Assembly (NCBI GenBank): GCA_020853995.1
Contig: JADYXV010000259.1
Location: forward strand, 1-33,188
From: Novosphingobium sp.
GTDB lineage: Bacteria > Pseudomonadota > Alphaproteobacteria > Sphingomonadales > Sphingomonadaceae
Length of the DNA: 33,188 nt
Reading direction: 5' to 3'
Shown: positions 9,432 to 19,509 of the stretch, piece by piece
Numbering within the stretch: position 1 is the first letter of the stretch
How the letters are laid out: the number at the start of each line of letters is the position of its first letter
Notes under the pieces: generated by a model
What the model was told of the DNA's origin: nothing
The model's database searches: none
The model's input: the letters and a program-made list of their open reading frames with translations, nothing else
Program-made: the position numbers and the translations under genes

Positions 9432-10424
9432 ATGGACATGACCACCACCCAAAACCACAACGATCTGAACCGCAAGGCTGCGCTTGCCAGCATTGCGGTG
9501 GCTATCATGCTTGTGGGAATGAAGGCGTGGGCGGTCATTTCCACCGGCTCCACGGCGATGCTGGGGTCGTTGGCCGATACCGCGCTGGATCTGATTGCCA
9601 GCCTTGCCACGCTGCTGGGCGTCTGGGTTGCAGCGCAGCCCGATGATCAAAACCATCGCTTCGGCCATGGCAAGGCCGAGGCATTGGCGGCAATGTTTCA
9701 GGTCGTGCTCATTTCGATCTCCGCAATCGGCCTTGCCTTCCGCGCCATCGGGCAGTTCTTTGGCGGCGGCAAAGTGGCGGAGGCCGAATCGGGTGTGATC
9801 GTTTCAACGATTGCGTTGGCCGCCACCTTCGCGCTGCTGGCCTATCAACGCCATGTCATCCGCAAGACGGGTAGCCTCGCGATCAGCACTGACAATGTGC
9901 ACTACAAGTCGGACTTGTTCCTCAACGTCGCGGTCATCGCGGCGCTGCTGCTTGATACTTATGCCGGGATCGCAGGCGCCGATGCGGTATTCGCGTTCGG
10001 CATCGCCATCTGGCTGGCATGGGGCGCATGGGGTGCATCGCAAGTGGCGATTGAACAGTTGATGGATCACGAATGGCCGCTCGAAAAGCGCGAGCGGTTT
10101 TTACAAGTCGTCGCGCAGCACCCCGAATTGCGAGGGCTGCATGATCTGCGCACCCGCACCAGCGGCAACCGCGATTTCGTGCAGTTCCATGTCTGGGTTG
10201 ATGGCCGGATGACCGTGACGCAGGCGCATACGGTGATGGACGAGATCGAAGACAAGCTCATGGCGGAATTTCCCGGCGTCGAAATCCTGATCCATCCCGA
10301 TCCAGAAGGACTGGTGGACGAAGAAGCGATGGGCGCGGAGAACCTTCTGGCCCCTGCAACTGACGGCACCAGCCCTGCCATTCTGGCGCAAGGTGCACCA
10401 ATAACGGGAACACCCGCAGCGTGA
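9432..10424 (+). CDS. Cation diffusion facilitator (CDF/FieF-like) transporter
   Basis: CDF motifs (STAMLGSLADTALDLIASLATLLGV…DDQNHRFGHGKAEALAAM) and C-terminal cytoplasmic domain. Confidence 0.94.
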   Translation: MDMTTTQNHNDLNRKAALASIAVAIMLVGMKAWAVISTGSTAMLGSLADTALDLIASLATLLGVWVAAQPDDQNHRFGHGKAEALAAMFQVVLISISAIGLAFRAIGQFFGGGKVAEAESGVIVSTIALAATFALLAYQRHVIRKTGSLAISTDNVHYKSDLFLNVAVIAALLLDTYAGIAGADAVFAFGIAIWLAWGAWGASQVAIEQLMDHEWPLEKRERFLQVVAQHPELRGLHDLRTRTSGNRDFVQFHVWVDGRMTVTQAHTVMDEIEDKLMAEFPGVEILIHPDPEGLVDEEAMGAENLLAPATDGTSPAILAQGAPITGTPAA

Positions 10425-11251
10425 CCGACAGCAAAGTCCCCTATTTCCATGTCGATGCCTTCACCGCCACGCCGCTGAAGGGCAATCAGGCAGCAGTGAT
10501 GATGCTGGAAGCCTGGCCCGATGACGCGACGCTTCAGGCCATTGGCGCGGAAAACATGTTTGCCGAAACCGCGTTCCTCGTGCCCGATCATAGCGGCGCT
10601 GCCGACTTTGAACTGCGCTGGTTCACCCCTGCGGCAGAAGTGGCCATGTGCGGCCACGCCACTCTGGCATCAGGCCATGTCGTGCTGGCGCAAGACCCGA
10701 TGCGCGGGCGGGTGACTTTTGCGACGCGTCAGGTGGGCATTCTCGAAGTAGCGCGCGCCGGCGATGTTCACGACGGTGATGTTTATGCATTGTCATTGCC
10801 CGCGATGGAAACTGCACTCGCCGCTTTTGACGAAGCACTGCCCCTGTTGGGCGCGGCTGTTCCCCAAGAGGTATGGCGCGGCGGGGAATATAACATCTTC
10901 CTCTATGCCTCGGTTGCAGACGTGATGGCGCTCGCCCCTGATTTCAAAGCACTCGCAGCCTATGGCGACGTACAGTTTATCGCGACGGCAAACGGGGTAG
11001 GTCACGCCTCGGACGCCGATGTGGTCAGCCGCGTGTTCGTTCCCGGAGTGGGCATCGATGAAGACGCAGCCACCGGCTCGGCCCATGCCGCATTAACCCC
11101 GTTCTGGACCAAGCGCCTGGGGCGTAACAGCTTTTCTGCCCATCAGGCATCGGCACGGGGGGCAGATTTTGCTTGCCGCCTTGAAGGGGATCGCGTGTTG
11201 CTCGGCGGCTCGTGCGTGACTGTGGTCGAGGGCCTGTTCCGGCTGCCCTAG
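10421..11251 (+). CDS. PhzF family phenazine biosynthesis-like isomerase/epimerase
   Basis: PhzF fold signatures (FHVDAFTATPLKGNQAAVMM…ENMFAETAFLVP…RWFTPAAEVAMCGHATLASGHV…GVGIDEDAATGSAHAALTPFW). Overlaps the CDF stop by 4 bp. Confidence 0.95.
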   Translation: MTDSKVPYFHVDAFTATPLKGNQAAVMMLEAWPDDATLQAIGAENMFAETAFLVPDHSGAADFELRWFTPAAEVAMCGHATLASGHVVLAQDPMRGRVTFATRQVGILEVARAGDVHDGDVYALSLPAMETALAAFDEALPLLGAAVPQEVWRGGEYNIFLYASVADVMALAPDFKALAAYGDVQFIATANGVGHASDADVVSRVFVPGVGIDEDAATGSAHAALTPFWTKRLGRNSFSAHQASARGADFACRLEGDRVLLGGSCVTVVEGLFRLP

Positions 11252-12372
11252 CGGTACAGTGCGACGATATCCGCAAGCCTGTCCACCACCGGCCACAGTT
11301 TGTCGTCCTGCGTTTTGCCAAGGCGCACCACAACAAGGCCGCTGCCGGGGCTGACCAGCACATATTGGCCAAGGTGGCCGATGCAGGCGTAAAGGTCTTT
11401 CGGGCCGCGATCGGGGAAGAGCGACGCTTCGCCCTTGGTCGGCTTGCGGTTCAGCCAGACTTGCGCGCCATATTGTGCCTCGCGCGGGCTGGGCGTGACC
11501 ATGAAGTCGATCCATTGGCGCGGAATGATCTGCGCGCCACCGACAGACCCCTTGGTGCGCAGGAAATCACCAAAGCGCGCCCAATCACGCGCAGTGCCAT
11601 GAATCAGCGATCCGCCAACCAATGTGCCCGCGCGGTCAAATTCGGGGAGCATGGATTTCATCTTTGCCGGTTCAAACAACCGCGTCCGCAGATATTCCGC
11701 CACTGCACGGCGGCGGCTTTCAGGATCGGGTGCAGGCGAAAGCACGCGCGCGGCAAGGTCGGCTAGGATCACGCTGCTGGCGGTGGAATATTCAAACTGG
11801 CGGCCCGGCTCGGCTTCCAGCGGCTGGTCCTCGGCATAGCGGGCCATATCGTCGCGTCCGTCAAGGAACAGCATCCGCACTTCGTCCGATTCATAGACCG
11901 GGTCGATTGCCTCGGCATGGCGCAGGCCCGAGCGCATTTGCAGCAGTTGGCGCAGCGTAATTTCGCCGCGCGGATCCCCCGGGCGCTGCCACGCCGGAAC
12001 TGGTGCGGTTTCATCAAGCCGCAAGCGTCCATCGGACACCAGCATGCCGATCATCACGCCGGTGATCGACTTGGCCATCGACCAGCTGACCAGCCGCGTG
12101 TTCTCATGCACGCCCGCACCATAACGTTCGGCCACGATCCGGCCATTGTGCATGACGATCAATGCACGTGTTTCGGCGGCTTCCGGCGCAAAAAGGGCAT
12201 CGACTGCACGGGCGAGGTCTTCGCGGTCAACGCCGGGGTTCTTGACGACGGCCTTCAGCGCCTGTGCCGAAATCGGCGCTGGCCCTTCAGGCGCGTTCGT
12301 CCCCTGCGAACATGATGCCAAGGCTGGCAGCATCGCAAAGGGCAGGATAAGAGAGAGCATGTGGCGGGCCAT
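11248..12372 (-). CDS. Serine hydrolase (class C beta-lactamase-related), predicted lipoprotein
   Basis: SxxK motif in VSWSMAKSITGVMIG; lipobox LPALASC after ATG at 12372 (MARHMLSLILPFAMLPALASCSQG). Confidence 0.9.
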   Translation of the reverse strand: MARHMLSLILPFAMLPALASCSQGTNAPEGPAPISAQALKAVVKNPGVDREDLARAVDALFAPEAAETRALIVMHNGRIVAERYGAGVHENTRLVSWSMAKSITGVMIGMLVSDGRLRLDETAPVPAWQRPGDPRGEITLRQLLQMRSGLRHAEAIDPVYESDEVRMLFLDGRDDMARYAEDQPLEAEPGRQFEYSTASSVILADLAARVLSPAPDPESRRRAVAEYLRTRLFEPAKMKSMLPEFDRAGTLVGGSLIHGTARDWARFGDFLRTKGSVGGAQIIPRQWIDFMVTPSPREAQYGAQVWLNRKPTKGEASLFPDRGPKDLYACIGHLGQYVLVSPGSGLVVVRLGKTQDDKLWPVVDRLADIVALYR

Positions 12373-12403
12373 CAGGTCTGTCCTTCCACCAGAACGCGTA
12401 TCG

Positions 12404-12772
12404 ATGGCAACCGGCAACCACAGTTCCCCCACAGCTCCGTCACTGACCATCGCACCGCGCCGCAGGCGCTGGCTGCGCTGGGTGTTGGTGGCTTTTGCGT
12501 TAATTGCAGCGCTGGTTGCGCTTTTTCTGTCGCCATTGCGCAGCTTTGCCCAGACCGGTGCCAGTTACGGCGCGCGCGTTGCATGTTCGTGCCGGTTTGT
12601 CGGCGGGCGCGCCTTGTCCGATTGCAAGCAGGACTTTGAACCGGGGATGGAGCTGGTGACGTTAAGCGAGAATGTGGACGAGCGCAGCGTCACCGCGCGA
12701 TTCGCCCTGATCGTGAGCGACAAGGCCACGTATCGCAATGGCTGGGGCTGCGTGCTCGATTCGTGGAAGTGA
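12404..12772 (+). CDS. Small membrane-anchored Cys-containing hypothetical protein
   Basis: One N-terminal TM (WLRWVLVAFALIAALVALFLSPL) then CSCRFVGGRALSDCKQDF…WGCVLDSWK. ATG 12404 is preferred because it avoids the overlap with the divergent lipoprotein gene. Confidence 0.6.
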   Translation: MATGNHSSPTAPSLTIAPRRRRWLRWVLVAFALIAALVALFLSPLRSFAQTGASYGARVACSCRFVGGRALSDCKQDFEPGMELVTLSENVDERSVTARFALIVSDKATYRNGWGCVLDSWK

Positions 12773-12782
12773 TCGGAAAAGG

Positions 12783-13931
12783 TCAGCCGACCCACGGCCC
12801 GGTCGTGTCGATCCAGCCACCGCCAACCACGCGTTCGCCTGAATAGATCACCGCAGCCTGACCCGGCGCAACGCCGTATTCCGGTTGATGGAAGCGGATC
12901 GTCGCCGAGGCGTTTTCGCCGAATGCACCTTCCAGCGTGACCGGCACAGGCTTTGCCATCGATCGCACTTTGGCTGTCAGCGGCCCTTGCGGCATCGGGC
13001 CAATGCGATTGGTTTCGATGATCGTGGCATGGCCCACGGCCAGCAACTGGCGCGGGCCTGCCAGAACGCGGCGATTCGCAGCATCAAGCCCGACTACATA
13101 TAGTGGTTCGGGCTGGCCCCCGATTTCAAGGCCACGGCGCTGGCCGACAGTATAGTGTATGATGCCGCGATGCGTGCCCAGCACTTCGCCCGTGGCAGCA
13201 TGGACGATTTCGCCCGGAGCATCGCCTTCGGGACGGACAGAGCGTACGACTTTGGCGTAATCGCCGTCCGGCACAAAGCAGATGTCCTGACTGTCGGGCT
13301 TGCCCGCCACGGTCAGGCCCAGTTCCTGCGCAATGCGGCGGGTTTCTGACTTGGGCAATCCGCCCAAGGGAAAGCGCAGAAATTCCAGCTGGGCATCGGT
13401 CGTCCCGTAAAGGAAGTACGACTGGTCCCGCGCCGGATCAGCGGCGCGGTGCAATTCAGGGCCTGCTGCGCCCATCACGCGCTGCACATAGTGCCCGGTG
13501 GCAAGGCAATCGGCACCAAGATCACGCGCCATCTTGAACAGATCGGTGAACTTTGGCCCCATATTGCAGCGCACACACGGGATAGGTGTGCGCCCGGCGA
13601 GGTAATCGTCGGCGAATCGCTCGACCACTTCAGCGCGAAAGCTCGATTCGTGATCGAAAACGTAATGGGCGATGCCAAGCCGGTCGGCCACATTGCGCGC
13701 GTCGCGGATGTCGTCGCCTGCGCAACATGCACCTTTGCGCCCGGTAGCTGCCCCATAATCGTACAGTTGGAGGGTGACTCCGATCACTTCTGCGCCGCTG
13801 GCTGCGGCGATTCCGGCCACGACAGAGCTGTCAACGCCGCCCGACATCGCCACGACAATGCGTTTTGCACTTAGTGGCTGGGGCAGGTCGAACAGATCGG
13901 ACAGGTCGGGAAGTGCGGAGATTACGGACAT
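12783..13931 (-). CDS. mnmA: tRNA 2-thiouridine(34) synthase MnmA
   Basis: PP-loop [36 protein letters not shown]. Confidence 0.97.
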   Translation of the reverse strand: MSVISALPDLSDLFDLPQPLSAKRIVVAMSGGVDSSVVAGIAAASGAEVIGVTLQLYDYGAATGRKGACCAGDDIRDARNVADRLGIAHYVFDHESSFRAEVVERFADDYLAGRTPIPCVRCNMGPKFTDLFKMARDLGADCLATGHYVQRVMGAAGPELHRAADPARDQSYFLYGTTDAQLEFLRFPLGGLPKSETRRIAQELGLTVAGKPDSQDICFVPDGDYAKVVRSVRPEGDAPGEIVHAATGEVLGTHRGIIHYTVGQRRGLEIGGQPEPLYVVGLDAANRRVLAGPRQLLAVGHATIIETNRIGPMPQGPLTAKVRSMAKPVPVTLEGAFGENASATIRFHQPEYGVAPGQAAVIYSGERVVGGGWIDTTGPWVG

Positions 13932-14088
13932 TCGGCGGCCATAGGCGCTTTTTCAAACAAGGGCAAAGCCGCGCGTTCGCAGAAGGGAAAGCGCAGGTCT
14001 GAACTGCCGGTAAGGATCATCAACAAAAGTCAAATGGTCTCTTTACCGGACCTTAGCGGTATCGGCCGTAAAGCGTTTGGCGATGGAT

Positions 14089-14415
14089 ATGAGCTTTAAC
14101 CCTTCCGGCGCCTTCGCCCCGACTGATATCGGGGGCGGTCTGCGTCCAATGACTTGGCATGAGCTGTGCTCACGCATAGCCGCGGTGCAGGATCTGCGCC
14201 GCGTCATGGCCGCAGCAAGTACCGGAGAAGAAACAATTTCTACAGGCAGTTTCCACGGACGGGCAGCGCGAATCATCGCAACGGGATTTTCGGGCGTTTC
14301 AACGCAATCAGCAGAAGGTGAAGGCGTTGTTAACCCAGTCTCTTCAGCGAATGGCAAAGCACAATTGGGCACAACGAACCGGATAGAAGGTCGCCCTGCG
14401 GCCGGGCCTCGCTGA
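14089..14415 (+). CDS. Hypothetical protein immediately upstream of sciP
   Basis: Complete ORF (MSFNPSGAFAPTDIGGGLRPMTWHELCSRIAAVQDLRRVMAAAS…) between mnmA and sciP, same strand as sciP. ATG at 14083 or 14089 preferred over TTG 14077. Confidence 0.6.
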   Translation: MSFNPSGAFAPTDIGGGLRPMTWHELCSRIAAVQDLRRVMAAASTGEETISTGSFHGRAARIIATGFSGVSTQSAEGEGVVNPVSSANGKAQLGTTNRIEGRPAAGPR

Positions 14416-14429
14416 AGAACGAGACTGAC

Positions 14430-14729
14430 ATGATCGAGAACCAGAAAATACGCCCCGCACAAGTAATCGGCCCCCTTGGGGAGCCGCTGACCGTGGATAG
14501 CCTGCCGCCACCCAGCACCACGCGCTGGGTCGTCCGTCGCAAGGCTGAAGTCGTTGCAGCCGTCAACGGCGGTTTGCTGACGATCGACGAAGTCTGCGAG
14601 CGTTACAGCCTGACGCTTGAAGAATTCGCATCTTGGCAACGCGCAGTTGACCGCTCGGGCATGCAGGGTCTGCGTGTCACCAGAATTCAGCATTATCGCG
14701 ATTTGTACGAGCGACAGCTTAAATACTGA
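14430..14729 (+). CDS. sciP: DUF1153 / SciP family CtrA-inhibitor protein
   Basis: DUF1153 helix-turn-helix protein: IGPLGEPLTVDSLPPPSTTRWVVRRKAEVVAAVNGGLLTIDEVCERYSLTLEEFASWQRAVDRSGMQGLRVTRIQHYR. Confidence 0.9.
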   Translation: MIENQKIRPAQVIGPLGEPLTVDSLPPPSTTRWVVRRKAEVVAAVNGGLLTIDEVCERYSLTLEEFASWQRAVDRSGMQGLRVTRIQHYRDLYERQLKY

Positions 14730-14757
14730 CGCCTGAAAAATTGGCTCCATCCACAAC

Positions 14758-14792
14758 GGCCGTCTTCCTTCGGGGAGGCGGCCTTTGTTTTT
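14758..14792 (+). terminator. Rho-independent terminator of sciP
   Basis: Stem ggccgtcttcc-TTCG-gggaggcggcc with a C(TTCG)G tetraloop, then tttgttttt. Confidence 0.85.
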
Positions 14793-14883
14793 GCGTGCGA
14801 TCAGCAAAGTCTTTGGACCGTATTTGCAAATCGCCTGACCGTCTGTAAGCTACGCTGGCACCGCTGAAATCCGGCTAACAGGC

Positions 14884-14899
14884 GTTACAAAAAGTTACA
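14884..14899 (+). promoter_or_regulatory. Direct repeat GTTACA-N4-GTTACA upstream of the RND operon; candidate operator
   Basis: gttacaaaaagttaca, two identical hexamers with a 10-bp period, about 210 bp upstream of the RND adaptor. Confidence 0.4.
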
Positions 14900-15109
14900 G
14901 GTGCAAGAAAGACACGTTCACCATTTCGGCTTAAGTCCTTTGTCGAGACGTAATTGCCACTTGTCGGAAGCAGGTCTATTACGATGCATAACTGCGCCAA
15001 AGTGGTGATGCCGCGATGCTTGCGGCGAGTGCGTTATGGAACTAACACACCTACTCGAGCATGAAGGGGCCAGCCTTCGCACCAGTTTGGAACGAAGGCA
15101 TTGAAAAAC

Positions 15110-16339
15110 ATGAATTACGAAACGACCATCGACGCAAACAGTGCGCACGAACTGAACACTTTTTCAGGTGCCGACGCGGCAACGCCGTCTTCACGGCGCA
15201 AGTGGGTGTTCGGCGCGGTTGCGGTGGTGCTTCTGGTGGTCGGCACATGGTGGGCCATGAAGGGTGGCAGCGCCGCAGGCGATGACGCCGATACGGCGAG
15301 CCAGGCCCAGGTCGTTTCCGTCATTGTGCCGGGCCAGACCACGATTGCCGCAGCCATCAACGTCAGTGGAACGATTGCTGCCCGTCGCCAGATGCCGGTT
15401 GGCGTGGCCGGTGAAGGCGGTCAGGTCATACAAGTTCTGGTGGATGCCGGTGACTGGGTTCGCGCGGGCCAGGTTCTGGCGGTGATTGATCGCGAAGTGC
15501 AAACACAGCAGATTGCAAGCCAGTCGGCCAATGTTGCTGTTGCCGATGCCGATGCTCGGCTGGCGCAGGCCAATCTTGACCGCGCGTTGAAACTGGTGGC
15601 CAAGGGCTTCATCTCGAAGGCGGATATTGATCGTTTGACGGCCACCCGCGACGCAGCGGTGGCGCGGGTCCGTGTTGCGCGTGCCGGTCTTGGTGAACTG
15701 GGCGCGCGTGCGGCGCGGCTGAACATCGTTGCGCCTGCCGCCGGTCTTGTCCTTACCCGTGCGGTTGAGCCGGGCCAGGTGGTCAGTTCAGGCAGCGGTG
15801 TCCTGTTCTCTTTGGCGCGCGACGGTGAAATGGAATTGCAGGCACGGCTTTCCGAATCCGATATGGGCCGTCTGGCAATCGGCAGCATTGCCGAAGTGAC
15901 GCCAGTGGGCACGACTCGTGTTCTTACCGGCCAAGTCTGGCAGCTTTCGCCGACAATCGATCAACAATCCCGTCAGGGCATTGCCCGTATTGCGCTCGGC
16001 TATGATGCGGCCTTGCGGCCGGGTGGCTTTGCCAATGCCGCACTCCGGTCGGGCACCGTGATCGCACCGCTACTGCCTGAATCCGCAATCCTTAGCGACG
16101 AAAAGGGCACGTATGTCTTTGTTGTCGGGCCTGATAACAAAGTCCAGCGCCGTGAAGTGAAGACCGGCGAAGTCAGCGAAAAGGGCATTTCGGTTATTCA
16201 GGGCATATCCGGCACTGAAAAAATCGTGCTGCGCGCAGGCGGTTTCCTGAATACGGGTGATCTTGTCCAGCCGGTGCCGATGCAGAACCAAACAGATGCT
16301 GCCCAACCGGTGCCCGCTAAACCGGTACAGGCAAAGTAA
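15110..16339 (+). CDS. RND efflux periplasmic adaptor subunit (MFP)
   Basis: N-terminal TM anchor, lipoyl-like segment (RQMPVGVAGEGGQVIQVLVDAGDWVRAGQVLAVID) and MFP organisation; directly upstream of an RND permease. Confidence 0.93.
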   Translation: MNYETTIDANSAHELNTFSGADAATPSSRRKWVFGAVAVVLLVVGTWWAMKGGSAAGDDADTASQAQVVSVIVPGQTTIAAAINVSGTIAARRQMPVGVAGEGGQVIQVLVDAGDWVRAGQVLAVIDREVQTQQIASQSANVAVADADARLAQANLDRALKLVAKGFISKADIDRLTATRDAAVARVRVARAGLGELGARAARLNIVAPAAGLVLTRAVEPGQVVSSGSGVLFSLARDGEMELQARLSESDMGRLAIGSIAEVTPVGTTRVLTGQVWQLSPTIDQQSRQGIARIALGYDAALRPGGFANAALRSGTVIAPLLPESAILSDEKGTYVFVVGPDNKVQRREVKTGEVSEKGISVIQGISGTEKIVLRAGGFLNTGDLVQPVPMQNQTDAAQPVPAKPVQAK

Positions 16340-16344
16340 CCGGC

Positions 16345-19300
16345 ATGAATTTCCAGAATATCTCGGCCTGGTGCATCCGCAACCCGGTTGTTCCGATTGT
16401 CCTGTTTATCGGTCTGACGCTGGCCGGACTGGTCTCGTTTTCGCGAATGAAAGTGCAGGACACGCCGGATATCGAATTTCCGGTGGTAATCGTGTCGATT
16501 GCCCAACCGGGCGCTGCGCCTACCGAAATTGAAAACCAGATTACCCAGCGCGTGGAATCTGCCGTTCGGTCGATTGCCGGTGTCGATACGCTGACCTCTA
16601 CGGCGTCTGAAGGCAACAGCCAGACGATGGTCCAGTTCAAGATCGGTGAGGACATCAATTCGGCGGTCAACGAAGTCAAGAACCAGGTTGACCAGATCCG
16701 CAGCGATCTGCCCGAGGGCATTCTTGAGCCACAAGTGTTCAAGGTGGAGACGTCGTCAGAACCGATTGCCTATTTTGCAGTCGCTGCCGATGACATGACG
16801 CTTGAACAATTGTCATGGTACATCGACGACACGGTGGCCAAGCGCCTGTTGACCGTGACGGGCATGGCCGAAGTCAGCCGTTCAGGCGGGGTGAGCCGCG
16901 AAATCGCGGTAACGATTGACCCGGCGCGGATGAGTTCGCTGGGTGTCACCGCGTCGCAGGTCAACGCGGCGCTGCGTCAGGTCAATATCAATGCGGCTGG
17001 TGGCCGGACCGAGATTGCCGGATCGCGCCAGTCGGTCCGCGTGCTCGGTAATGCTCAAACCGCTTACGAATTGTCGCAAACCGAAATCGGCCTTGCCAAT
17101 GGCCGTACCGTGCGACTCTCCGAAGTGGCCGATGTACGCGACAGCTTCAGCGAACTTACCTCGATTGCAAAGTTCAACAGCAAGCCGGTCGTGACTTTCT
17201 CGGTCTCCCGCGCGCGCGGCGAATCCGACGTATCGGTGTTTGATGGCGCGGTGAAAGAGCTGCGAAACCTTGAGAACGAGCAGGGCGGCAAAGTTCACTT
17301 CGTCGAACTGTTCACTTCGGTAAAATATACCAAGGACCAATACCGCTCATCCATGAACGCGATGGTCGAGGGCGCGGTTCTGGCCGTGATCGTGGTGTTC
17401 TTTTTCCTGCGCGACTGGCGGGCAACGATCGTGTCCGCGGTTGCCATTCCGCTCTCGTCGATTCCGACGTTCTGGGTGCTTGATCTGATGGGCTTTACGC
17501 TCAACCAGCTTTCACTGCTGGCCCTGGGTCTTGTGGCAGGTGTGCTGGTGGACGATGCAATCGTCGAGATCGAGAATATCGTACGGCACATGCGCATGGG
17601 GAAATCGGCCTATCAGGCTTCGATCGATGCCGCTGACGAGATTGGCCTTGCAGTTGTCGCCACCACTTTCTCGATTGTTGCGGTATTCTTTCCTGTAGCG
17701 CTGATGCCGGGTGTTTCAGGCCAGTTTTTCAAAAACTTCGGGATGACCGTGGTGATTGCGGTGCTGTTCTCGTTGCTGGTGGCGCGCATGATCACACCAA
17801 TGATCGCGGCCTATTTCCTCAAGGCTCACGGCGAGGCCGAGCATGGCGGCGGCGTGTGGATGGACCGCTACATGAAAGTGCTCAGCTGGTCGCTCGATAC
17901 GTCAAAGGCGCAAGCCTATCGCCAGCAGCACCCGCGCCGCCGGATTGTCGCGCGGTTGTTCGACCACCGTGTCTGGATGATGGGTGTCGGCCTGCTCGCA
18001 CTGATCATGACTGTCCTGCTGGGCGCGACCATCCCGAGCCAGTTTTTCCCGACGAGCGATAGCGATTCAAGCCAGATCAGCATCGAAATGGTGCCCGGTA
18101 CGACTTTGGCCCAGACCGACCGCAAGGTGACCGAGATTGTCAATATCCTGAGCGGGGAACAGGAGCTTGAATCAACGCTGGCTTCGGTTCGTGAAGCCAA
18201 AGCCAATATCTATCTGAACCTGCGCAAGGACCGGGAGCGTTCGAGCATCGACTTCGAGCGGGAAATGACCCCGCGTTTGCAGCAGGTGGCCGACGTTCGC
18301 ACAAACTTCGTGGCCAATGGTCCAGGTGGGCCTGGGGGCAGTTCGGGACGTCCGATCAGCATCATGCTGGCAGGGTCCGATCCCGACGCCTTGCAAAAAA
18401 CAGCACAGACCCTGGTTGAACAGATGAGCGCTTTGCCGCTGGTGGTCGCTCCGCGCATCAGTGCGGATCTGCGCAGGCCTGAAGTCATCATCAAGCCGCG
18501 CCTCAATCTCGCCGCAGACCTTGGCGTGACCACGCAGGCGCTAAGCCAGGTGATCCGCATTGCGACACAAGGCGAAATTGACCAGAACAGCGCGAAGTTC
18601 TCGCTATCGGATCGTCAGGTGCCGATCCGGGTGAAACTGCCAGTGGCTTCCCGCCGTGATTTGTCGACGCTCGAAAATCTGGCTGTGCCTACCATTTCGG
18701 GTGGGTCGGTTCCGTTATCGCGGGTTGCGGAAATCACGTTCGGTTCAGGTCCCACGCAGATCCAGCGCTATAACCAGAACCGGCGTGTATTTGTCGGTGC
18801 GGATTTACCCCCCGGCGTTGTCAAAGGCGAGGCCATGACGGCGATCAACAAGTTGCCGATCATGAAAAATCTTCCGCAGGGCGTTTCCAATACGGCTGCG
18901 GGCGAGGACAAATTCCAGGCCGAGATGCTGAACAATTTTGGCGTTGCGCTGGCCGCCGGGATCTTGCTGGTGTTTTCAGTGCTGGTGCTGCTCTATCATC
19001 GCTTCATTTCGCCACTGGTAAACATGGGCTCGCTGTTTCTCGCGCCTTTGGGTGGGCTGATTGCCATCGCGCTGACCGGACAATCGCTCTCGATGCCGGT
19101 GTTCATCGGTATCCTGATGCTGTTTGGCATCGTTGCGAAAAATTCGATCCTTCTGATCGATTTTGCGATCGAGGAAATGGCGGCGGGCAAGGACAAATTG
19201 GCCGCGATTACCGAAGCCGGGCACAAGCGCGCGCAGCCGATTGTGATGACGACAGTGGCCATGGTGGCCGGGATGGTCCCGACAGCGGTGACAATCGGAT

Positions 19301-19509
19301 CGGATTCCGGTTGGCGCGCACCAATGGGCATCGTGGTGATCGGGGGGTTGACACTTTCGACATTGCTGACGCTGCTGATCGTCCCGGCAGGTTTCAGCCT
19401 GGCAGACGGTCTTGAAAAGCGCATCGGGCCGTGGCTGTCGCGCAAAGTCCTTGGTCAGGAACCGGGTGCGTGGAACGAAAAGGCGCCCGAGGCATTTCCG
19501 GCGGAGTGA
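16345..19509 (+). CDS. RND family efflux permease (AcrB/MexF-like)
   Basis: 1054-aa RND protein with conserved N-terminus and TM4 region ([26 protein letters not shown]), and [14 protein letters not shown]. Confidence 0.96.
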   Translation: MNFQNISAWCIRNPVVPIVLFIGLTLAGLVSFSRMKVQDTPDIEFPVVIVSIAQPGAAPTEIENQITQRVESAVRSIAGVDTLTSTASEGNSQTMVQFKIGEDINSAVNEVKNQVDQIRSDLPEGILEPQVFKVETSSEPIAYFAVAADDMTLEQLSWYIDDTVAKRLLTVTGMAEVSRSGGVSREIAVTIDPARMSSLGVTASQVNAALRQVNINAAGGRTEIAGSRQSVRVLGNAQTAYELSQTEIGLANGRTVRLSEVADVRDSFSELTSIAKFNSKPVVTFSVSRARGESDVSVFDGAVKELRNLENEQGGKVHFVELFTSVKYTKDQYRSSMNAMVEGAVLAVIVVFFFLRDWRATIVSAVAIPLSSIPTFWVLDLMGFTLNQLSLLALGLVAGVLVDDAIVEIENIVRHMRMGKSAYQASIDAADEIGLAVVATTFSIVAVFFPVALMPGVSGQFFKNFGMTVVIAVLFSLLVARMITPMIAAYFLKAHGEAEHGGGVWMDRYMKVLSWSLDTSKAQAYRQQHPRRRIVARLFDHRVWMMGVGLLALIMTVLLGATIPSQFFPTSDSDSSQISIEMVPGTTLAQTDRKVTEIVNILSGEQELESTLASVREAKANIYLNLRKDRERSSIDFEREMTPRLQQVADVRTNFVANGPGGPGGSSGRPISIMLAGSDPDALQKTAQTLVEQMSALPLVVAPRISADLRRPEVIIKPRLNLAADLGVTTQALSQVIRIATQGEIDQNSAKFSLSDRQVPIRVKLPVASRRDLSTLENLAVPTISGGSVPLSRVAEITFGSGPTQIQRYNQNRRVFVGADLPPGVVKGEAMTAINKLPIMKNLPQGVSNTAAGEDKFQAEMLNNFGVALAAGILLVFSVLVLLYHRFISPLVNMGSLFLAPLGGLIAIALTGQSLSMPVFIGILMLFGIVAKNSILLIDFAIEEMAAGKDKLAAITEAGHKRAQPIVMTTVAMVAGMVPTAVTIGSDSGWRAPMGIVVIGGLTLSTLLTLLIVPAGFSLADGLEKRIGPWLSRKVLGQEPGAWNEKAPEAFPAE

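Noticed and set aside
14043-14807. 254-aa minus-strand ORF opposite sciP and the upstream ORF
   Set aside because: Covers a recognisable DUF1153/SciP gene and its terminator; no domain in the antisense product.
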